A stretch of 64,000 bases of DNA from Halopseudomonas sabulinigri. GTDB taxonomy: Bacteria; Pseudomonadota; Gammaproteobacteria; Pseudomonadales; Pseudomonadaceae. Positions 46,469 through 56,152 of the stretch are shown piece after piece. Position numbers and translations under genes: made by a program. Each line of letters begins with the position of its first letter. Position 1 is the stretch's first letter. The stretch is taken from the NCBI GenBank assembly GCA_011053055.1, contig DRHT01000019.1, positions 33,401 through 97,400 of the forward strand, written 5' to 3'. Under the pieces are notes generated by a model. It ran no database searches, had not been told where the DNA came from, and saw only the letters and a list, made by a program, of their open reading frames with translations.

Positions 46469-47920
46469 ATGTCGCTGCGCCGCACCAAGATCGTCGCCAC
46501 CCTAGGGCCTGCCACCAGCAGCCCCGAGAAAATTGCCGAGCTGATTGCCGCCGGCATGAATGTAGCCCGCCTCAACTTTTCCCATGGCAGTGCTGATGAG
46601 CATCGCCGCCGGGCCCGTTTGGTACGAGAAATTGCCGAAGAAAATGGCCAGCATGTCGCTTTACTGGGCGACCTACAGGGCCCCAAGATCCGTATCGGCC
46701 GCTTCACTGAAGGACGTATTGAACTCGATGTAGGCGACAAATTCCGACTGTCTACCGTACACGATCTGGAACAAGGCAATAGTGACATCGTCGGCCTTGA
46801 TTACCCCGATCTTGTGACCGACTGCCGTGCGGGTGATGAGCTGCTGCTCGACGACGGCCGCGTCGTCTTACAAGTTGAAAGCGTTGGCCGCGACGAAGTC
46901 CGCTGTCGTGTCACCGTTGGCGGCCCATTGTCCAACAACAAGGGTATCAACCGCCGTGGCGGTGGCTTGTCTGCGGCGGCGCTGACCGACAAGGACCGCA
47001 ACGACATCAACCTCGCCGCCGAATTGAATATGGAATATGTTGCGGTTTCTTTCCCGCGCGACGCCGCAGACATGCACCTAGCCCGCAAACTACTACGCGA
47101 TGCCGAGTCAGAAGCGTGGCTGATTGCCAAGATCGAGCGCGCCGAAGCCGTTGCCGACGATGCAGTGCTCGACGGTCTGATTCAGGCCAGCGACGCGGTC
47201 ATGGTGGCACGCGGCGATCTGGGCGTAGAGATCGGTGACGCCGAATTGGTCGGCATCCAGAAGCACATCATTAGCCGCGCTCGTAAACAGAATAAGCTTG
47301 TGATTACCGCTACGCAGATGATGGAGTCGATGATCTCTAGCCCGATGCCCACCCGCGCTGAAGTATCCGACGTAGCTAACGCTGCCTTGGATTACACCGA
47401 TGCGGTCATGCTATCGGCCGAGACTGCCGCCGGCGACTATCCGGTAGAAGCGGTGCGCGCCATGGACCGGGTTTGCCGCGGCGCGGAAAAACACCCGACC
47501 AGCCAGAAGTCCGGGCATCGGCTGTATCAAAAGTTCGATCGTTGCGATGAAACCATCGCATTGGCCGCCATGTACGCCGGCAATCACTTCCCCGGTGTAA
47601 CCGCTATCATTACGCTGACCGAGAGCGGCTTCACACCGCTGATCATGTCGCGCATTCGCTCGCACCTGCCGATTTTTGCGCTCTCACCCAACACCCTCAC
47701 GTTGGGCCGGGTGGCGCTTTATCGCGGCGTGCAGGCTATTCCGTTCAACCCGGCGGATATGCCCTCGAGTGACATCAACCAACAAGCGGTGAACAAGCTA
47801 CTGGAAGGCGGTTATGTACAACCCGGTGACTGGGTCATTCTGACCAAAGGTGATGTATACAACTCACGTGGCGGCACCAACTCAATGAAGCTGCTGCATG
47901 TGGGTGAGCCACTGGTTTAA
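46469..47920 (+). CDS. pykA: Pyruvate kinase (PykA type)
   Basis: Last step of the lower Entner-Doudoroff/glycolytic route. 483 residues from ATG 46469 (AAGGA 7 nt upstream). Motifs: TKIVATLGPATSSPEKI, LNFSHG, LGDLQGPKIRIGRF, active-site MVARGDLGVEIG and TATQMMESMI. Divergent from edd-pgl-eda, so sugar-acid breakdown genes share a control region. Confidence 0.96.
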   Translation: MSLRRTKIVATLGPATSSPEKIAELIAAGMNVARLNFSHGSADEHRRRARLVREIAEENGQHVALLGDLQGPKIRIGRFTEGRIELDVGDKFRLSTVHDLEQGNSDIVGLDYPDLVTDCRAGDELLLDDGRVVLQVESVGRDEVRCRVTVGGPLSNNKGINRRGGGLSAAALTDKDRNDINLAAELNMEYVAVSFPRDAADMHLARKLLRDAESEAWLIAKIERAEAVADDAVLDGLIQASDAVMVARGDLGVEIGDAELVGIQKHIISRARKQNKLVITATQMMESMISSPMPTRAEVSDVANAALDYTDAVMLSAETAAGDYPVEAVRAMDRVCRGAEKHPTSQKSGHRLYQKFDRCDETIALAAMYAGNHFPGVTAIITLTESGFTPLIMSRIRSHLPIFALSPNTLTLGRVALYRGVQAIPFNPADMPSSDINQQAVNKLLEGGYVQPGDWVILTKGDVYNSRGGTNSMKLLHVGEPLV

Positions 47921-47943
47921 CCTTGTAGTAAGCCCGCGGTCGA

Positions 47944-47979
47944 CGAGCCTTTTGGGTAGCCAACCACCCAAAAGGCTCG
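47944..47979. repeat. Perfect 14-bp hairpin after pykA
   Basis: CGAGCCTTTTGGGT / ACCCAAAAGGCTCG with an 8-nt loop, about 24 bp after the pykA stop. There is no T-run directly after it; it may protect the mRNA end or add to termination with the next hairpin. Confidence 0.7.
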
Positions 47980-48015
47980 TTACCCTCAACCGCATACAGT
48001 ACCGACAATGGACCA

Positions 48016-48050
48016 CAAAAAAGGGCCTCGCAAGCGAGACCCTTTTTTAA
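48016..48050. terminator. Bidirectional terminator between pykA and fumarase
   Basis: A-run, then GGGCCTCGC / GCGAGACCC hairpin with a short loop (one mismatch), then a T-run. Suits both convergent genes. Confidence 0.85.
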
Positions 48051-48061
48051 AACGAGCGAGA

Positions 48062-49585
48062 TTACTGCACTTCGACTGCCAGGCTCTCGGCAATCTTCTT
48101 CTGCCAGATCGCAGGGCCAGTGATATGCACGGACTCACCCTTGGTATCGACGGCTACAGTCACCGGCATGTCCTTGACCTCAAACTCGTAGATCGCTTCC
48201 ATGCCCATTTCCGGGAAAGCCAGCACTTCGGCTTTCTTGATTGCTTGTGCAACCAGATATGCCGCACCGCCAACCGCCATCAGATAAACCGCTTTGTAGT
48301 CCTTGATCGCTTCGATCGCAATTGGGCCACGCTCGGATTTACCGATCATGCCCAATAGGCCGGTTTGATCCAGAATCTGGCGAGTGAATTTATCCATACG
48401 CGTTGCGGTAGTCGGACCTGCAGGCCCCACCACTTCGTCACGCACAGGATCAACCGGCCCGACGTAATAAATAAAGCGGCCCTTCAGATCCACCGGCAAT
48501 TGCTCGCCCTTGTTGAGCATCTCGACCATGCGCTTGTGTGCGGCATCGCGGCCAGTGAGCATCTTGCCGGAGAGAAGCACGGTTTCACCGGTCTTCCAGT
48601 CCAGCACATCGGCTGGTGTCAGCGTATCGAGGTTGACACGGCGAACACCGTCGCCGACCTCCCAGGTGATGTCTGGGTAGGCGTCCAACGGCGGTGGCGC
48701 AAGGACTGCCGGACCGCTGCCGTCGAGCGTGAAGTGCGCGTGACGGGTCGCGGCGCAGTTGGGAATCATGCAGACTGGCAAGCTGGCAGCATGGGTTGGG
48801 TAATCCTTGATTTTGATATCCAGCACTGTGGTCAGACCGCCAAGACCCTGAGCACCAATACCCAGCGCGTTGACTTTGTCCATAATCTCCAGACGCAGCT
48901 CTTCAACGCGGTTCTGCGGGCCACGGGCACGCAGTTCGTGAATATCGATGGACTCCATCAGCGATTCTTTCGCCATGACGGCCGCCTTTTCGGCAGTACC
49001 GCCAATGCCAATACCAAGCATGCCCGGTGGGCACCAGCCGGCGCCCATCGTTGGTACCGTCTTCAGCACCCAGTCGACAATCGAGTCGGAGGGATTGAGC
49101 ATCGCCATCTTAGACTTGTTCTCGGAGCCGCCGCCCTTGGCCGCAACATCGATTTCAACGGTATCGCCTTGCACCATTTGGTAATGAATGACTGCAGGGG
49201 TGTTGTCTTTGGTATTGGTGCGCTTGCCAGCTGGATCAGCCAGAATCGAGGCACGCAGGACGTTTTCAGGCAGATTGTAAGCCTGACGCACGCCTTGGTT
49301 GATCATGTCATCCAGGCTCATGGTGGCGCCTTCCCAGCTGACATTCATGCCAATCTTGACGAACACCGTTACGATGCCAGTATCCTGGCAGATAGGCCGA
49401 TGCCCCGTGGCACACATACGCGAATTGATCAGAATCTGAGCAATGGCATCTTTAGCGGCCTTCGACTCTTCACGCTCATAGGCTTCATGCACTGCTTGAA
49501 TGAAGTCGACGGGGTGATAATAGGAAATGTACTGCAGCGCATCGGCTACGCTCTGGATCAGATCATCTTGTTTGATAACGGCCAT
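48062..49585 (-). CDS. fumA: Class I fumarate hydratase ([4Fe-4S])
   Basis: Converts fumarate to malate in the citric acid cycle; oxygen-labile. 507 residues from ATG 49585 (MAVIKQDD); the 7-codon upstream extension lacks support. Alpha part with MCATGHRPICQDTG and IPNCAATRHAHF (cluster Cys), then the fused beta part with VGPAGPTTATRMDKF. One-polypeptide FumA/FumB type. Which of the E. coli paralogue names fits is not decidable. Confidence 0.93.
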   Translation of the reverse strand: MAVIKQDDLIQSVADALQYISYYHPVDFIQAVHEAYEREESKAAKDAIAQILINSRMCATGHRPICQDTGIVTVFVKIGMNVSWEGATMSLDDMINQGVRQAYNLPENVLRASILADPAGKRTNTKDNTPAVIHYQMVQGDTVEIDVAAKGGGSENKSKMAMLNPSDSIVDWVLKTVPTMGAGWCPPGMLGIGIGGTAEKAAVMAKESLMESIDIHELRARGPQNRVEELRLEIMDKVNALGIGAQGLGGLTTVLDIKIKDYPTHAASLPVCMIPNCAATRHAHFTLDGSGPAVLAPPPLDAYPDITWEVGDGVRRVNLDTLTPADVLDWKTGETVLLSGKMLTGRDAAHKRMVEMLNKGEQLPVDLKGRFIYYVGPVDPVRDEVVGPAGPTTATRMDKFTRQILDQTGLLGMIGKSERGPIAIEAIKDYKAVYLMAVGGAAYLVAQAIKKAEVLAFPEMGMEAIYEFEVKDMPVTVAVDTKGESVHITGPAIWQKKIAESLAVEVQ

Positions 49586-49902
49586 GCTCAGACAGGCTCC
49601 TCTCATTAGGCGGCTGACACGGAATACGCTATGTCAGACCAGGCTCACGGAATCGGACAGGCTTGGGTGGTTAAGATCACACCCTTGGAAAATCAGTCGC
49701 CAAGTATACCCGAGCTGATCGTATGGCAAAGCGTCGTAACATTATTGTCTGACGAAATACGCCCCACAGCTCGTTCCACACGCTATCTATGCATGCCGCA
49801 GATAGCGAATTGCGCTATTGCCAAGCGGATCTCAGTCACGGAGATGGAAATCGAAATAAAATGCTTTCCAAAACAAGGTTTAGACGATAACTTGACGTCA
49901 TA

Positions 49903-51072
49903 ATGCCATCATACAAAAACAGGCCTATCGTGAGCGAATTGCAGGACGCAAACAGCGATAAATTCCAGGCACTGAGGCTGCAGCGCTTCTACCTGGCACA
50001 GATCAATTATCTGATTACCTATGTAGTGATCGGTGTCGCGTGGGTGACAGAGCAATACGACGCTTCGGCCTGGATGGCGATTACCCATGTGCTGCTTGGG
50101 TTGGCGACCCAAAGCGTTTTCCTGTTGCTGTTCAAATTCGGGATAAATTTACGTTTCAGGGAGCCCAGCCTGACCAACGCGCAAATTATCGTTGCCATCT
50201 TGCTCACTACGTATTTTTTAGCCTTTGCTGGCATTCTACGCGGCAGCCTGGTCATGGTTTACGCCAACATACTGGTATTCGGCATATTCCAGTTATCGCG
50301 CCGTGACCTGTTGTTGCAGGCGGGCTTGGCACTGGTCTCTTTTGGCAGCCTGATTGCCATCGAATCCTATTACTCCCCTACCGCGCCAAACATCACCCTT
50401 AGCCTGGTGCAATGGTTCATCCTGGCTTGCTTTCTGGGTTGCCTGACCATGACCGGCAGCTATATCCGCGTATTACGCGAACGCCTCCAGCAACGGCACA
50501 GCACGCTACAAGCCCACCAAGAGACGCTGCGCGGTATGATGGGGCAGCTGCAGAACCTGGCCACCACCGACGGTCTTACCGGCCTGGCCAACCGCCGCTA
50601 CTTCATTGATGAAACTCGCCGCCGCATGACCCTGATGCGCCCCGGCCAGTTGCTAGGCGTAGCGCTGATTGATTTGGACCACTTCAAACGTATCAACGAT
50701 CTTTACGGACATGCTGCCGGTGATGAGGTGTTGCAAGGCTTTGCTTCGTTAGCCCGCGAAAGCCTGCGCGACGGTGATCTGGTTGCACGTTTTGGCGGCG
50801 AAGAATTTGTGATACTGCTGAGCAATACCGATCTGGGTGCGCTACACCAATGCCTGGATCGCATCCGCGATAACTTTGCCAATACCCAGTTCACCAGTTT
50901 GCCTGAAGGCGTACACTGCACTTTGTCGGCTGGTTTAAGCTTGATCCAGCAGGAAGACGATTTGGAGGTCTGCCTGAACAATGCTGACCAGGCTCTCTAT
51001 CTGGCCAAAAACAGTGGCCGTAACCGCTGTGAACATCACCAGCGTGATAATGAGCGCATCAAACCCAGCTGA
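49903..51072 (+). CDS. Membrane diguanylate cyclase (GGEEF, I-site)
   Basis: 389 residues. About five to six membrane segments between residues 28 and 200, a short coiled linker, and a C-terminal GGDEF domain. DGLTGLANRRYF, DLDHFKRINDLYGHAAGDEVL and FGGEEF (~297) are all intact, so cyclase activity is likely. RDGD lies five residues before GGEEF, a complete inhibitory I-site. ATG 49903 has no ribosome site; GTG at 49930 with AGG 6 nt upstream is a plausible alternative start. A ferredoxin reductase gene follows after 8 nt. Confidence 0.9.
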   Translation: MPSYKNRPIVSELQDANSDKFQALRLQRFYLAQINYLITYVVIGVAWVTEQYDASAWMAITHVLLGLATQSVFLLLFKFGINLRFREPSLTNAQIIVAILLTTYFLAFAGILRGSLVMVYANILVFGIFQLSRRDLLLQAGLALVSFGSLIAIESYYSPTAPNITLSLVQWFILACFLGCLTMTGSYIRVLRERLQQRHSTLQAHQETLRGMMGQLQNLATTDGLTGLANRRYFIDETRRRMTLMRPGQLLGVALIDLDHFKRINDLYGHAAGDEVLQGFASLARESLRDGDLVARFGGEEFVILLSNTDLGALHQCLDRIRDNFANTQFTSLPEGVHCTLSAGLSLIQQEDDLEVCLNNADQALYLAKNSGRNRCEHHQRDNERIKPS

Positions 51073-51080
51073 GTTTTTAC

Positions 51081-52013
51081 ATGCCTGAATTGACGGTACA
51101 AGGCCACCATCTGCAAGTGGATCAAGGCGACAATTTGCTGTCTGCCCTACAGGTAGCAAACTTGCCAATCAATTGGTCCTGCCGAGCTGGGCAATGTCAT
51201 AGCTGCCTGGTGCAAGCTCCCAAGCAACCCATCCCCGCGGCGGCACAACAAGGCTTGAGCCCAGAACAACAAGCCGATGGCTGGTTGCTCGCCTGCCAGT
51301 GCGCCGTCGAGAGCGATATGCAGCTCACACTGCATGATCCGGCTAACGATGGCCTGCCTGCTCTGATCGAAACCATGGAAAAGCTGCCCGGCGACGTTCT
51401 GCTGCTGCGTCTGCGCCCGCAACGGCCGCTGCGCTATCGAGCCGGTCAGCATCTAATGATCTGGTTATCACCGCAGCTAGGCCGCAGTTACTCACTGGCC
51501 AGCCTGCCCGGAGAGGCCTTGTTGGAGTTTCATATCCAGTTGCGTGAAGGCGGCCTGTTCTCCAGTCAGTTATTGCATGGCCGACCGGGGCAAACGCTTT
51601 ACCTGGGCGCCGCCAGCGGCCATTTGGCCTACGACCCCGCTTGGCATGACCGCCCGCTGCTGCTACTTGCCAGCGGAACTGGACTGGCACCCTTGCAAGC
51701 ACTGGCACGTGATGCTTTACAGAACGAGCACAGCGCCACGATCACGCTATGGCACTGGTCATCGCACGCACAGGGCTGCTACCTGCAAGAGCGCTTGAAC
51801 GCTCTTGTTGAAACCGAGCAACAGCTGCAACTGCATTTGCGCGCGCGCTCAGAGCTAGCAACAGACCTGCGCGCGCTGCGCATCCGCTCGCGCTCTACCC
51901 TGGCCTTGGTATGTGGCAGCGCCAGCTTTGTCGAGCAGCTAAGGCGCCCGCTGTTTATGGCCGGCCTGGCCGGCCCGCAGATTATCGACGAAGCCTTTCT
52001 GCCCCGCCGCTAG
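51081..52013 (+). CDS. 2Fe-2S ferredoxin-NAD(P)H/FAD reductase
   Basis: 310 residues. N-terminal plant-type 2Fe-2S domain with CRAGQCHSCL and ACQC, then an FAD-binding domain with GRSYSLASLPG (RxYS-type) and an NAD-binding domain with LLASGTGLAPLQAL. This layout is shared by reductase components of oxygenases and by the CDP-6-deoxyglucoseen reductase type. No oxygenase gene lies nearby, so the partner is unknown. It is 8 nt after the diguanylate cyclase gene and probably on the same transcript. Confidence 0.85.
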   Translation: MPELTVQGHHLQVDQGDNLLSALQVANLPINWSCRAGQCHSCLVQAPKQPIPAAAQQGLSPEQQADGWLLACQCAVESDMQLTLHDPANDGLPALIETMEKLPGDVLLLRLRPQRPLRYRAGQHLMIWLSPQLGRSYSLASLPGEALLEFHIQLREGGLFSSQLLHGRPGQTLYLGAASGHLAYDPAWHDRPLLLLASGTGLAPLQALARDALQNEHSATITLWHWSSHAQGCYLQERLNALVETEQQLQLHLRARSELATDLRALRIRSRSTLALVCGSASFVEQLRRPLFMAGLAGPQIIDEAFLPRR

Positions 52014-52195
52014 CGAGCCGACGCGAGCCAAGTTTACCCTCCGCAAAAAAATTAAGGCGCCGCTATATAGCACGGTCGGCAATCCGCCCCCGTTATAGAG
52101 CCTCATTCGGCACTCAGCGAGTTACTGGGGCACCTATTCAAATCGTGCGACCATGATCCACAGATACTAATTCATCGTCAGACTCTGGAGATAAC

Positions 52196-52966
52196 GTGAG
52201 CGAACATGTACTGATTGAGCGCAACGGCGGCGTACTGACGCTGACCATGAACCGTCCCGACAAAAAGAATGCCCTGACGCAAAACATGTACGGCAGCATG
52301 GCAGACGCCATTGTCGCCGCACAACAGGATCCAGCCATTCGCGCTGTCGTGATTCAGGGCAGTAACAGCTGTTTCACCAGCGGCAACGATGTGGGCGATT
52401 TTGTAAACTCACCGCGTAGCGACACCAAAACCCCGGTTTATCACTTCCTGCGCGCTATTTGTAACGCCGAGAAGCCGCTGATCGCAGCCGTCAACGGCCC
52501 GGCAGTCGGCGTCGGCACAACCATGCTGCTGCATTGCGACTTGGTTTTCGTCGCGAACGACGCGCGCTTGAAGATGCCTTTCGTGAATCTCGGGCTTTGC
52601 CCGGAGGCGGGCTCCAGCTACCTGTTGCCGCGTTTATTGGGGCATCTGCGTGCTGCCGAATTATTATTGCTGGGCGATGAAATTTCCGGCCAACGTGCCA
52701 CTGAGATAGGCTTGGCCAATCGTGCGTTACCAGCGGGTGAGGCCGTTTTGGAAGCTGCCCAACAAGCCGCTCAGCGCATCGCAGAACAGCCACCGGCATC
52801 GGTCAAGCTAACCAAGCAGCTGATCAAACAAGGTGTCGCGCAAATCGCTGAGCAGACTATGGATGCCGAAGGCGCGCACTTCACCGAATTACTTGCTAGC
52901 GCAGACGCGCGTGAGGCACTGACGGCCTTCATCGAGAAGCGCAAACCAGTGTTTGCCAACCAATAA
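52196..52966 (+). CDS. Enoyl-CoA hydratase/isomerase
   Basis: 256-residue crotonase-fold enzyme. GTG start at 52196 with GGAG 6-8 nt upstream. CoA-binding and oxyanion loops: TSGNDVGDF near residue 65 and NGPAVGVGTTMLLHCDLVF near 100. LCPEAGSSYLLPRLLG follows, with a Glu at the first catalytic position (PEAGSS). Likely acts in fatty-acid or similar acyl-CoA degradation; substrate not readable. It stands alone, without thiolase or dehydrogenase neighbours. Confidence 0.88.
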   Translation: MSEHVLIERNGGVLTLTMNRPDKKNALTQNMYGSMADAIVAAQQDPAIRAVVIQGSNSCFTSGNDVGDFVNSPRSDTKTPVYHFLRAICNAEKPLIAAVNGPAVGVGTTMLLHCDLVFVANDARLKMPFVNLGLCPEAGSSYLLPRLLGHLRAAELLLLGDEISGQRATEIGLANRALPAGEAVLEAAQQAAQRIAEQPPASVKLTKQLIKQGVAQIAEQTMDAEGAHFTELLASADAREALTAFIEKRKPVFANQ

Positions 52967-53001
52967 GGCCCTGCCGCTCCACGCGCTGACGTGGAGCGGT
53001 T

Positions 53002-54162
53002 TCAACCTCGAATACCAAAAATCCGCATCACCCAACGGTTAATCTGCCCCCACACGCGAATTTTCAGGCGGTGGTTCCAGGACAGGTTGTGCCAGCGCTC
53101 CATAGTCCACTCATAACTTTCGGAAAAATCCTTCTCAAAGCTCTCAGTCACCGCTTTAGCTAGACCCGGATCAACCGCTTGCTGGTTGGCTTCCAGATTC
53201 CAGTGCAAGGTCCAATGATCAAAGTTACACGAGCCCAGTGATACCCAGTTGTCGACCATCGCGGTTTTCAGGTGAGTAAAGCGTGGCTGAAACTCGTAAA
53301 TTCGGATACCCGCTTTCAGCAAACGTCGGTAATAACGTTGGCCGGCGTAGAGTACCGCCTCGTGATCAATACTGGTACCGCACAACAATAAACGCACGTC
53401 CACACCGCGCCGAGCAGCACGCATGAGCGAACGACGGATACGCCAGGATGGCAAAAAGTAAGGCGTTGCCAGCCAGGCCCGCTCCTCACCGTGTGCCAGC
53501 GCTGCCAGCAATGAAGCAACCACTTCCTTCTGTTCGCGCGCGCCAATGTAGGACACCCGGCCATGGCCACTCCCGGTTTGCGGCCGTGGCGGAATCTTGA
53601 CCCTACGCACCGGAGACAATCCGCGACGCTGATATTTACTGACACGCGCCCACTCGACCTCAAACAAATCCAGCCAGTCCGCTACCACGGGCCCCTGAAC
53701 TTCCAGCATCTGCTCATGCCAGCGTGGGCACTGCCCGTTCTCTTCTTTCTGGCAGAACTCGTCAGTAAAGCCAGTGCCGCCAACGAAGGTAATTTTCTGA
53801 TCAACAATGATCAGCTTACGGTGGTCACGGTGGAACATTCGGGTGCCGTGATACCAGGACGCCGGATTATAAATTCGCGTTTCCACACCGCCGTCGGTGA
53901 GGCGATCACGATCGGGCTGCTTGAATTTCTCACTGCCAATAGCGTCGAACATGAACCTTACGGTAACTCCGCGCTCTACCGCCTTGAGCAAGGAATCTAC
54001 AACCTGCTCGCTGCTGGTACCCGAGCTCACCAGATACATTTCAATATCGATGCTGGACTCTGCCTGGTCAAAGGCCTCCAGCAAACGCGGGAAGTAGCGG
54101 TGACCATCCACTCGCAGTGTGAATTCGTTGTCTTGATGCCACTCATAAACGCGCGACGACAT
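53002..54162 (-). CDS. Phospholipase D-family cardiolipin synthase (ClsB-like)
   Basis: 386 residues with two HKD motifs: HRDHRKLIIVD near residue 112 and HLKTAMVD near 298. No N-terminal membrane helices, unlike ClsA. SIDIEMYLVSSG at the start and LGSCNFDHWTLHWNLEANQQ after the second motif fit ClsB-type enzymes that join phosphatidyl groups. Likely makes cardiolipin at the inner membrane. Next to the ornithine lipid genes, which suggests a membrane-lipid neighbourhood, though on the opposite strand. Confidence 0.88.
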   Translation of the reverse strand: MSSRVYEWHQDNEFTLRVDGHRYFPRLLEAFDQAESSIDIEMYLVSSGTSSEQVVDSLLKAVERGVTVRFMFDAIGSEKFKQPDRDRLTDGGVETRIYNPASWYHGTRMFHRDHRKLIIVDQKITFVGGTGFTDEFCQKEENGQCPRWHEQMLEVQGPVVADWLDLFEVEWARVSKYQRRGLSPVRRVKIPPRPQTGSGHGRVSYIGAREQKEVVASLLAALAHGEERAWLATPYFLPSWRIRRSLMRAARRGVDVRLLLCGTSIDHEAVLYAGQRYYRRLLKAGIRIYEFQPRFTHLKTAMVDNWVSLGSCNFDHWTLHWNLEANQQAVDPGLAKAVTESFEKDFSESYEWTMERWHNLSWNHRLKIRVWGQINRWVMRIFGIRG

Positions 54163-54608
54163 AAATCTCCTTGTAGCAAATACGAATCAGGGTATGCGGT
54201 AGTCATCCTGGGTGAGCAGATCCATTCCGCATTCGAGCTGGCTGATCCAATCCAGAAAGGTGTTGATCATAGCAGGCCCAACGAAGGGCCGTTGAAAGCC
54301 CTCTGTGCTGGATTTGTGAGTAGCAAATTCGGTAACTGGTTCCGCATCATTCAGCATAGAAGCGCCATATCGCCGCACAACAGAACTCCGCTGACCGCCT
54401 CAAAAAACTGCAGCTTACCGACCGAGTATAAAAAGCGCGCTGGCCCCGTCTTAAAATAGGTCTTGCCTGGCGGCATATAGGTCAGGTCACCGCCTCGATC
54501 AAGATGTACCTGGTAACACGAACGTAACCAAGCATTCACAATCCTGACACCCGAGCGCCATAGGCTCAGTTTGTACATCAAATAACAGATGCCCGGATGG
54601 AGGTGTCC
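54163..54608. other. Gap between the cardiolipin synthase-like gene and olsB
   Basis: About 445 bp between divergent genes. Two short minus-strand open frames occur (54187-54378 and 54351-54581), but neither has a convincing ribosome site or recognisable family. They are in different phases, so together they could be the remains of one broken gene. No phosphate-starvation (Pho) box was recognised upstream of olsB. Confidence 0.4.
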
Positions 54609-55361
54609 ATGTCACAAGCAGCGCTCGCCCTCGAAGAATCCAACAGCCGCCAGTTGCTCGCCGAGCTGGTCACCGATGCACGCAGCCTAAGAGCTGCACA
54701 AGCGCTTAGATACCAGGTATTTGCCGAAGAATGCGGGGCCGTGCTGCATACTGCCGAAGCCGGCCTGGACCAGGATCACTACGACCTGCACTGCGAACAC
54801 CTGATCGTGCGCGATCAGAACAATGGCCGTGTGGTCGCTACCACACGCATTCTCGATAGTCGCCGCGCGCCCGCTGCCGGCGGTTTTTATAGCGAGAGCG
54901 AGTTCCAGCTGGTTGGTTTGAAGGATCTACGCGGTGACATCATGGAGATTGGCCGCACCTGTGTGCATGCCGACTACCGCAACGGCGCCACTATTTCAGT
55001 GCTCTGGGCAGGCTTAGCGCAACTGATGAACGAGCGTCACTACGAGTACCTGATGGGCTGCGCCAGTATCGATATGGGAGATGGCGGCTTACAAGCACAC
55101 GCCATCATGCAACGTCTGCGCGGGCGTTACCTGAGTCGCGAATACCTCAATGCCATCCCGCGACTGCCGATTCCCGAACGCGACTTGCCGGCGAATCTTA
55201 CCGCTCAGCTACCCCCGCTGCTCAAGGCCTATATGCGTCTGGGCGCCAAGGTCTGCGGCGAGCCTTGCTGGGATCCGGAGTTCAACGTCGCCGACGTGTT
55301 TATCCTACTACGACGCGAGCAACTTTGCCCACGCTACGCCCGTCACTTCAAGGCTATCTGA
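54609..55361 (+). CDS. olsB: Ornithine-acyl-ACP N-acyltransferase OlsB
   Basis: Makes lyso-ornithine lipid from ornithine and a 3-hydroxyacyl-ACP. 250 residues from ATG 54609, which has GGAGGTG just upstream; the ATG at 54597 lies before that site. GNAT-like OlsB fold: [63 protein letters not shown] and [16 protein letters not shown]. Followed after 2 nt by olsA. Confidence 0.93.
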   Translation: MSQAALALEESNSRQLLAELVTDARSLRAAQALRYQVFAEECGAVLHTAEAGLDQDHYDLHCEHLIVRDQNNGRVVATTRILDSRRAPAAGGFYSESEFQLVGLKDLRGDIMEIGRTCVHADYRNGATISVLWAGLAQLMNERHYEYLMGCASIDMGDGGLQAHAIMQRLRGRYLSREYLNAIPRLPIPERDLPANLTAQLPPLLKAYMRLGAKVCGEPCWDPEFNVADVFILLRREQLCPRYARHFKAI

Positions 55362-55363
55362 AG

Positions 55364-56152
55364 ATGACGGCGCGCAAGGCGCTGCGCTTATGCGGCGTGA
55401 TCGGCTGGATTTTGTGCGGCCTGCTGCTTGCCACCTGGGTAGCAGTGCTGCAGCTGTTCAAACCGGCCTTTCTGAATGCACAGCGCCAACGCCTGATGCG
55501 CTGGTGGCTACGCAACCTGATCCGGCTGCTGCCATTGCGACTCCACGTGCACGGTCAGCCCACAAGCGAAACGGCGCTCTGGGTCAGCAACCATGTATCT
55601 TGGCTGGATATCGTCGTGCTCGGCGCTCAGGCACCGGTGCATTTTCTGTCCAAGGCGGAGATCCGACACTGGCCAGTCATCGGCTGGCTCGCTGCTGCCG
55701 CAGGCACCTGCTTCATTCAGCGTGGACGGGGAATATCTCAATCTTTGCAGGAACAACTCACCGAGGTGCTGAACCAGGGCCGTAGTTTGGTGATTTTTGC
55801 GGAAGGCACTACCACTGCCGGTGACCGAGTCAGAACCTTTCATGGCCGTTTATTGGGCAGTGCTATTGACGCCACAGTACCCGTGCAGCCGGTTGCCCTG
55901 GCCTATCGACTGAATGGCGAGATAGATCGTGTCGCGCCTTTTATCGATGACGACGAATTCTCACAGCATCTGCTGCGTTTACTCGGCGCCGACACCATAG
56001 ATGTGCACTTGCACTTTCTGCCTCCACTCAACAGCCGCGAGCATAACCGCAACCAGCTGGCCCGCCATGCACAATCTGCGGTGAGTCAGGCGCTCGGCTT
56101 GCCCGACGGCACAATCAAATCAAGCCCGGTAGAACTCAAAAGCGCGGCCTGA
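55364..56152 (+). CDS. olsA: Lyso-ornithine lipid O-acyltransferase OlsA
   Basis: 262 residues from ATG 55364, two bases after the olsB stop. One N-terminal membrane segment, NHVSWLD (HX4D acyltransferase motif), KAEIRHWPVIGW, and FAEGTTTAGDRVRTFHG. PlsC family; the olsB neighbour makes ornithine lipid the likely product rather than phosphatidic acid. Its last 67 bp overlap the end of the convergent acpH gene. Confidence 0.92.
   Translation: MTARKALRLCGVIGWILCGLLLATWVAVLQLFKPAFLNAQRQRLMRWWLRNLIRLLPLRLHVHGQPTSETALWVSNHVSWLDIVVLGAQAPVHFLSKAEIRHWPVIGWLAAAAGTCFIQRGRGISQSLQEQLTEVLNQGRSLVIFAEGTTTAGDRVRTFHGRLLGSAIDATVPVQPVALAYRLNGEIDRVAPFIDDDEFSQHLLRLLGADTIDVHLHFLPPLNSREHNRNQLARHAQSAVSQALGLPDGTIKSSPVELKSAA

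Noticed and set aside
48365..49609. 414-residue plus-strand open frame
   Set aside because: Antisense of the class I fumarase gene, which has full family motifs.
49631..49903. 90-residue plus-strand frame ending in a TAATG overlap with the diguanylate cyclase start
   Set aside because: Weak ribosome site, no recognisable family, and it fills the region expected to hold the fumarase promoter. The overlap may be chance.
53563..54459. 298-residue plus-strand open frame
   Set aside because: Mostly antisense of the phospholipase D-family gene, with no family signature or ribosome site.
54187..54581. Two short minus-strand frames in the gap upstream of olsB
   Set aside because: Different phases, no clear starts or families. 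Possibly a decayed gene, but not enough to call a pseudogene.
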